Assembly (NCBI GenBank): GCA_003487525.1
Contig: DNDT01000013.1
Location: 1 to 11,496 of the forward strand
Length of the DNA stretch: 11,496 nucleotides
Origin: Flavobacteriales bacterium
Lineage (GTDB): Bacteria; Bacteroidota; Bacteroidia; Flavobacteriales_E; Vicingaceae
Direction of reading: 5' to 3'
A program made the position numbers and the translations under genes. This document shows positions 7,478-11,496 of the stretch, in pieces. The number at the start of each line of letters is the position of its first letter. Position 1 is the first letter of the stretch. The notes below the pieces were generated by a model. The model had not been told where the DNA came from, searched no databases, and saw nothing but the letters and a program-made list of their open reading frames with translations.

Positions 7478-8650
7478 TTATTCCGAGAATACAATGTAAA
7501 CTTTCATGTTACTGGCTTGAGAAGCGGCATCACTTGATTCAAGGACTCCTGCATCCGAGGTTGTAACGCGTTCCTTGTTTATCCCTTTTGAAATAATGTA
7601 CTTGCTTACCTGATTTGCTCTTTTCTCTGACAAATCTTTCAATACTTTTTCGGTTCCGTCTCTGTAACCTGTCACCTGGATGGTTAGTGTCACGTCATCC
7701 TTCATGACTTTTATCACTTCATTGAGTTTTTCCGTTCCGTCCGGTGGAAGGGTTGACTTGGTTTTCTGAAACAGAATTTCAACATCATCGTTGGCTTTTT
7801 CAATGGTTGGATCCATCACCAGAATCTCCTGGGTTGTACCGAGTATAACCTTGTCAGGAATGTCTTCCGCGGCAGTTTCAAATGAGGATTCTTGTTTTTC
7901 AAGATGAGCAAACTGGAACTGACCGGGTTCACATTTGCAATTCTCTTTTGTTGCGTTAGGTACCACCGTGATATCATCAATGTAGTAGTATGCGTCTCTG
8001 GTCTGTGTCTTGGTCGATCCGGCAGGGCGTTTGACAGATTTAACGTTTGTTTCGTTTTGCGGAGCAAAATTTCCAATGGTTAAGAATTGTTCGCCACCTT
8101 CAGCCACATAGATGCGGCAGATAGGGTCCCAATCCCATTGTTTTTCAAAAATTTGGTTGCTGCTGTTTATTATCTGGGGTTCGAAATTGAGAATAAGTTC
8201 TTTATCCGTTCCCACGCTGTCGTGTGAAACATAGGCGCCAATATTGTCACATGCGTATTTTGACAAATCCGAAAGTGAAATACTGAATTTTACGCAATAC
8301 CATTCTCCGGCCAGCATCGGGTATCTGAGTTTTGCAGTGAGGTATTGACGGGGAACTTTTTCACCGTAACTATACAACAAGAATCCGGCGTAATTTTCAC
8401 CCAATCCTCTTCCGGTCTCCTGTTCCCCGCGTTCATTAACGGGCACGGCTACACGTTCGTCTTTGGCCTTGGGTGTGTATAGATCAGGCATTGCCTGTGT
8501 TCCACCGAGCCAGGGAGAAGCCAGAAAAACCGAGCCAGGTTCTTTTACCTTGTCTGTGAGGTCTTCAAAACTGCCGTTAATGACAATATTCTGACTGAAA
8601 ACCGTGTGAATAATTAATATTTGGAAAATGAAAAATAACTTTAAACGCAT
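7478..8650 (-). CDS. OmpA-family envelope protein with N-terminal jelly-roll/CBM-like domain
   Basis: This 390-residue protein has a signal peptide (1-20, ending TVFSQ). Residues about 21-232 match the N-terminal module common in Bacteroidota OmpA-family proteins: NIVINGSFEDL (21-31), PWLGG...PDLY (46-58), GENYAGFLLYSYG (84-96), the LAGEWYCVKFSISLSDLSKY segment (113-132), NIGAYVS (136-142), and DAYYYIDDITVVP (219-231), which closes the beta-sandwich. After a linker, residues about 288-389 form an OmpA-like domain: VEILFQKTKSTLPPDGTEKL (290-309), GYRDGTE (328-334) and LSEKRANQV (340-348). The peptidoglycan-binding pair Asp331 and Arg344 is kept, though the loop between them is about two residues shorter than usual. 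It probably anchors to peptidoglycan from the periplasmic side while the sandwich domain binds glycan or a partner. It is the first gene of the minus-strand cluster, and the leader upstream holds candidate regulatory elements. Confidence 0.87.
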   Translation of the reverse strand: MRLKLFFIFQILIIHTVFSQNIVINGSFEDLTDKVKEPGSVFLASPWLGGTQAMPDLYTPKAKDERVAVPVNERGEQETGRGLGENYAGFLLYSYGEKVPRQYLTAKLRYPMLAGEWYCVKFSISLSDLSKYACDNIGAYVSHDSVGTDKELILNFEPQIINSSNQIFEKQWDWDPICRIYVAEGGEQFLTIGNFAPQNETNVKSVKRPAGSTKTQTRDAYYYIDDITVVPNATKENCKCEPGQFQFAHLEKQESSFETAAEDIPDKVILGTTQEILVMDPTIEKANDDVEILFQKTKSTLPPDGTEKLNEVIKVMKDDVTLTIQVTGYRDGTEKVLKDLSEKRANQVSKYIISKGINKERVTTSDAGVLESSDAASQASNMKVYIVFSE

Positions 8651-8687
8651 GATAGTTAGCTATATAAGTAATAAATAATTAATATTT
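8609..8687. repeat. 14-bp direct repeat pair straddling the start of the 390-residue OmpA-family gene
   Basis: AATAATTAATATTT occurs at 8609-8622, inside the signal-peptide coding region, and again at 8674-8687 in the leader, 65 bases apart and in the same orientation. The word is AT-only, which raises the chance of coincidence. A second repeated word, AAACCGTGTG, occurs at 8599-8608 (touching the first copy) and at 8765-8774. ATTCTGAC occurs at 8588-8595 and 8779-8786. The order of words differs between the sets, so it is not a simple tandem duplication. Confidence 0.5.
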
Positions 8688-8712
8688 CGTCAGAGGGGAC
8701 GATCCCCGAAAT
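8684..8712 (-). promoter_or_regulatory. Bulged hairpin GGGGA-CGA-TCCCC in the envelope operon leader
   Basis: GGGGA (8695-8699) and TCCCC (8703-8707) form a perfect GC-rich 5-bp stem closed by a 3-base loop, the only GC-rich spot in an AT-rich leader. ATTTC (8684-8688) pairs with GAAAT (8708-8712) to extend it past a one-sided 6-base bulge. It overlaps the candidate -7 element of the operon. It could be an operator dyad or a 5'-leader structure. It has no T-run and points into the operon, so a terminator of holA is less likely. Confidence 0.35.
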
Positions 8713-8738
8713 TAAAACTAAATATTCACAACCTCAAA
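8707..8738 (-). promoter_or_regulatory. Candidate promoter of the envelope operon
   Basis: On the minus strand TTTG (8738-8735) is followed after 20 bases by TAATTTCG (8714-8707), a seven-of-eight match to the Bacteroidota -7 element TAnnTTTG. The spacing suits the -33/-7 arrangement. Transcription would start near 8700 and give a leader of about 50 bases before the ATG at 8650. The rest of the 224-base gap (8651-8874) holds no ORF I can support and no tRNA-like structure. Confidence 0.35.
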
Positions 8739-8874
8739 AAGAGTGGACATCAAGAAAATAGTTTAAACCGTGTGTTTCATTCTGACGGAGGTACCCGGAT
8801 GAAGGTAGGTCTATGTTGCTTGAATTAACAAAGATTTGAGAAAACAAACTCCAACTGTTTCGGAATCAACTCTT

Positions 8875-9873
8875 CTAATGTAAAATCAGATAGACCATTT
8901 CTTTCATCAGTTCGCTGTTTGATGGGTTCGAGTTACCAACTCCTTTTGACTTCAAATCATAGTTGTGAAGGATATCTACGATATCGACCAATTTTTTCAA
9001 GGTGTAATTCCTTGACGCTATTTCATAATCCTTCAAGAAAAACGGATGTACACCCACAAAAGCTGCCTGTTCTGCTCTCGGTTTTCCCTGAACATAATGG
9101 AATTTAATGATTTTAGAAAAATGGGTAAACAGATTCCCCATAATCAAAGGCATGGGATATTTTTTTTCATTCCTGCCGAAGTAGTTGATAATTCGGTTTG
9201 TTTTAACGATGTTTCTGTGTCCCAAAGCGTTGTTTAGTTCAAAGCTGTTGTATTCTTTATTGATGCCTATGTATTCTTCGATGACATCTTCCGTAATTGT
9301 TGCTCCCTGAGGCAGGTTGAGAATTATTTTCCCCAGTTCATTTGAAATATTAGACAAATCACTTCCCAGAAACTCAGTAATCATCAAGGCATTTCTGACC
9401 GAGATGTGGTAACCGGCCTGACCTAAATGAGCATTGATCCAATCCGGTATCTGATTTTCATACAGTTTTTTATTCTCGTAATAGGTTCCGTTTTTTTGCA
9501 ATGCCTTGTAACCGGACTTTCGTTTATCCAGCTTTTTGTTTTTATAGCACAACACGAGTATGGTGCTTTTGACTGGGTTGGAAAAATAAACTTCCAGGTT
9601 ATCAATATTTTTCAAAAGTTGGGCTTCCCGGACAATAACAACATTGTATTCGGCCATCATCGGGTATTTTCTGGCTTCCGCTATGATGTCCGAAACGTCA
9701 ACATCCAGCCCATAATAGACGTTTTGATTGAATTCTCTTTCCTCTTCTTTTAATACCTGCTTTTCGAGCGCCTGGCATATCAAGTCAATGTAGTATGGTT
9801 CTTCACCACAGAGAAAATAAATGGGACTAAATTTCCTCGCACTTATATCGGCGAGAATCTTCTGATGATTCAT
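8875..9873 (-). CDS. holA: DNA polymerase III subunit delta
   Basis: This 332-residue protein is the delta subunit of the replicative clamp loader, which opens the beta sliding clamp as part of the delta/gamma(tau)/delta' complex. The family pattern starts at FSPIYFLCGEEPYYID (15-30), the AAA+-like N-terminal domain without a working Walker site. EARKYPMMAEYNVVIVREAQ (66-85) follows. The conserved C-terminal collar helices end with DLKSKGVGNSN and the terminal ELMKEMVYLIL stretch, typical of HolA. The length is normal (about 330-345). The ATG at 9873 matches the family N-terminus. It ends with TAG 224 bases before the envelope operon. Its start is only 53 bases from that of the divergent HsdR-N-domain gene, so both promoters must share that gap or reach into the coding regions. 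Confidence 0.93.
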   Translation of the reverse strand: MNHQKILADISARKFSPIYFLCGEEPYYIDLICQALEKQVLKEEEREFNQNVYYGLDVDVSDIIAEARKYPMMAEYNVVIVREAQLLKNIDNLEVYFSNPVKSTILVLCYKNKKLDKRKSGYKALQKNGTYYENKKLYENQIPDWINAHLGQAGYHISVRNALMITEFLGSDLSNISNELGKIILNLPQGATITEDVIEEYIGINKEYNSFELNNALGHRNIVKTNRIINYFGRNEKKYPMPLIMGNLFTHFSKIIKFHYVQGKPRAEQAAFVGVHPFFLKDYEIASRNYTLKKLVDIVDILHNYDLKSKGVGNSNPSNSELMKEMVYLILH

Positions 9874-9926
9874 GCGTGGTAAATGTCATAAAATTTAGAC
9901 TTTTGTTCACATATCTGACCGATTTT

Positions 9927-10379
9927 ATGCAAGCCCTGAATCTTCCTTCGTGTGAATTGACTCTTTCAAAAAAAGAAGGCAAGACGCTGGTATTTGACGA
10001 ATTGAGAAAGAAATACGTCGTTCTTACACCCGAAGAATGGGTACGCCAGCATTTTATTCGCTTTCTTATTGAGCATAAAAAATACCCGGGAGGTTTAATT
10101 TCAATTGAAAAAGCAATCGTGGTTCATGGAATTAGGTTCAGAACCGATACGGTCGTTTACAATACACATGGCACTCCTAAAATGCTGATAGAATTTAAGG
10201 CTCCTACCGTTGAGGTGAATGAGTCGACCTTGTTTCAAATAGCCAAATACAACAAGAAGCTGGATCTTCCGTACCTGCTTCTGTCAAATGGAATGAATCA
10301 TTATTGCTTTAAATCGGACGAAAATGGCGTGTTCCGGCCAATGGATGACATTCCGGATTACAGTGAACTGGATTCTTGA
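9927..10379 (+). CDS. Stand-alone type I restriction HsdR N-terminal domain protein (PD-(D/E)xK nuclease fold)
   Basis: This 150-residue protein begins MQALNLPSCE and carries FDELRKKYVVLTPEEWVRQH (23-42), the signature of the HsdR N-terminal-like family (HSDR_N_2, PF13588). The nuclease-fold residues are all present: Glu61 (SIEKAI), Asp74 (RTDTVVY), Glu89-x-Lys91 (LIEFKAP) and Gln104 in a QxxxY-type helix (FQIAKYN). Catalytic competence is therefore plausible. There is no helicase domain, specificity subunit or methylase nearby, so this is not a restriction system. From memory, this small family is often a neighbour of holA in Bacteroidota, which suggests a DNA maintenance role; that is inference. 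I start at the ATG at 9927 because the family begins at MQ.LNLP. An in-frame GTG at 9876 would add 17 residues without family support. The secreted protease follows after 14 bases. Confidence 0.86.
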   Translation: MQALNLPSCELTLSKKEGKTLVFDELRKKYVVLTPEEWVRQHFIRFLIEHKKYPGGLISIEKAIVVHGIRFRTDTVVYNTHGTPKMLIEFKAPTVEVNESTLFQIAKYNKKLDLPYLLLSNGMNHYCFKSDENGVFRPMDDIPDYSELDS

Positions 10380-10393
10380 CTAACTTAGGATAA

Positions 10394-11496
10394 ATGAAAT
10401 TCCTGTTGTTTATTCCCTTTCTGCTGATTTTTAACCTGTCTTTGAGTCAGGTGAAACCTGAAAAGCTAAGTTTCGAATTGAAGTCGAAAATGGCCGAAAA
10501 CAAACTGAATGACCGGATAGAATTGGTTTTTGTTTCACGAAACCGGACCATTGAAACTGAGCTTGCGCAGCTGAAAATCAGTTTTGAAAAGTACTATGAA
10601 TCGCATTATCGCATTCGTGCCAATTGGGATCAGATTATTGAATTATCCAAAAGTGAGCACATCGATTACATCGAAAGTGGATTTGGGAATGTCAGTTTAT
10701 TGAATGATACCATGAGGTCGCTGAATTTTGTAAATCCGGTGCACAGGGGAGATGCGCCCTTGGTCAGGTCGTATAAGGGTAAGGATGTTGTTGTCGGTTT
10801 TATCGATACGGGAATTGACTTTACGCATCCTGACTTTATTGACAGCAGTGGGAAAACCCGTGTTTTGTTTATTTGGGATCAGGCGGCCGACACGCTGGTA
10901 TCTTCAAGGATACCGTCATTTGGCTACGGTCAGGTATGGGATAGTTCGGACATCAATTCAAATGCTTGCCCGCATGACGACGATGTTCTCAGTCATGGAA
11001 CCAATGTAGCCGGAATCGCCTGTGGAAATGGAGGCGCGATTGACATGTTTGAAGGGGTTGCCCCCGAATCCGATATCATTGTTGTCGCCAGTGATTTTTC
11101 ATCTTCAAACTGGCTCCAAACTGTTGCAGACGGAGTGGAATATATTTTTGCGCAAGCAGAATCATTGGGGAAACCATGTGTGATTAATATCAGTGCCGGT
11201 CAGTACCTCGGTTCTCACGATGGGACCGATCTGGCCGCAATGAGGATAGACAATCTGATCAAAGCGAAAAGAGGAAGGGCACTGGTAGCGGCTGCGGGCA
11301 ATTCTGGAAACATCCCATACCATCTCGGTGCAGTCGTGAGCAGCGATACAGGGTTTACCTGGTTTGCCTACAATCCGAATACCTTACTTAATTATGGAGC
11401 TGTTTATTTTCAACTCTGGGCCGATACGGCAGAATTCAATCAGGTTCATTTTTCGGTAGGCGCCAACCTGAAGTCAGGTAGTTTCGCCGACAGAGC
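10394..11496 (+). CDS. Secreted subtilisin-family (S8) serine protease, N-terminal part (runs off right edge)
   Basis: An open frame of 367 codons runs from the ATG at 10394 to the window edge. A signal peptide ends near residue 19 (LLIFNLSLSQ). A propeptide-like region follows (about 20-125), then the S8 catalytic domain. Asp138 lies in VVVGFIDTGIDFTHPDF (132-148) and His201 in SHGTNVAGIA (200-209). The oxyanion Asn303 lies in AAAGNSGN (299-306 region). The catalytic serine motif GTSxAxP would be beyond the window. Asp-to-His spacing is 63 residues, about 30 more than in subtilisin BPN'. The insertion contains GKTRVLFIWDQ, reminiscent of Csp-like and other subtilisins with a TRI..IWDQ segment. 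Many Bacteroidota S8 proteins end in a type IX secretion sorting domain, but the C-terminus is not visible. It starts 14 bases after the nuclease-fold gene with no terminator between, so the two may share a transcript. Confidence 0.88.
   Translation, partial: MKFLLFIPFLLIFNLSLSQVKPEKLSFELKSKMAENKLNDRIELVFVSRNRTIETELAQLKISFEKYYESHYRIRANWDQIIELSKSEHIDYIESGFGNVSLLNDTMRSLNFVNPVHRGDAPLVRSYKGKDVVVGFIDTGIDFTHPDFIDSSGKTRVLFIWDQAADTLVSSRIPSFGYGQVWDSSDINSNACPHDDDVLSHGTNVAGIACGNGGAIDMFEGVAPESDIIVVASDFSSSNWLQTVADGVEYIFAQAESLGKPCVINISAGQYLGSHDGTDLAAMRIDNLIKAKRGRALVAAAGNSGNIPYHLGAVVSSDTGFTWFAYNPNTLLNYGAVYFQLWADTAEFNQVHFSVGANLKSGSFADR

Noticed and set aside
8761..8768. GTTTAAAC palindrome.
   Set aside because: An 8-base AT-rich palindrome is expected by chance in this composition, and nothing flanks it symmetrically.
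8799..8828. Nine-codon ORF (MKVGLCCLN) preceded by GGAGG on the plus strand in the holA/envelope gap.
   Set aside because: Too short to support. Genes in this window do not use Shine-Dalgarno sites, so the GGAGG is probably coincidence.
9427..9753. 108-residue plus-strand frame opposite holA.
   Set aside because: It is antisense to conserved holA. Its hydrophobic look comes from the reverse complement of lysine- and asparagine-rich coding.
9876..9926. GTG start adding 17 residues to the HsdR-N-domain protein.
   Set aside because: The family N-terminus begins at MQALNLP (9927). The GTG would start 2 bases from the holA start codon, leaving no promoter space.
9927..10379. A type I restriction system or defence island.
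   Set aside because: Only the HsdR N-terminal fold is present. No helicase, specificity or methylase gene is nearby, and the neighbours are housekeeping genes.

Overview
The window looks like chromosome from a member of the Bacteroidota, probably a flavobacterium-like lineage. The clues are moderate GC content, starts without a Shine-Dalgarno sequence, several exact matches to the Bacteroidota -7 promoter element TAnnTTTG, paired signal-peptide/OmpA-family envelope proteins, and a small HsdR-N-domain protein beside the DNA polymerase III delta subunit gene. I see no transposase, integrase, CRISPR array, tRNA, rRNA or phage gene. The organism call is inference from family style, not from a database match.

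Layout. At the left edge is the 5' part of an EI24/CysZ-like membrane protein gene on the minus strand (1-407), which runs off the window. Divergent from it is purB (474-1820, +), followed by an unrecognised 175-residue cytoplasmic protein (1919-2446, +). That gene meets a long minus-strand block tail to tail, with the two stop codons overlapping. Read in its own direction the block is: an OmpA-family lipid/peptidoglycan-side envelope protein with a jelly-roll-like N-terminal domain (8650-7478); an 803-residue exported protein with a degenerate CAP-like domain, a degenerate OmpA-like domain and a long helical tail (7462-5051); a UMF1/Atg22-type major facilitator transporter (5048-3723); and L-2-hydroxyglutarate oxidase lhgO (3678-2443). 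Gaps are 15, 2 and 44 bases, so the first three genes are very probably one transcript. lhgO may be read both from that transcript and from its own start-proximal promoter element.

Upstream of the block lies a 224-base AT-rich stretch with short repeats, a GGGGA/TCCCC hairpin and a plausible promoter. Then comes holA (9873-8875, -). Divergent from holA, across only 53 bases, are a 150-residue stand-alone HsdR N-terminal (PD-(D/E)xK nuclease fold) protein (9927-10379, +) and, 14 bases later, a secreted subtilisin-family protease that runs off the right edge (10394 onward).

How the genes work together. purB (purine synthesis), holA (replication clamp loading) and lhgO (metabolite repair feeding 2-oxoglutarate back) are housekeeping. 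The two exported OmpA-type proteins plus the UMF1 transporter suggest a cell-envelope module whose substrate is unknown. The parts most worth following up are the CAP/OmpA fusion and its operon, the stand-alone nuclease-fold protein beside holA, and the leader of the envelope operon. I did not find a convincing new defence or mobile system.
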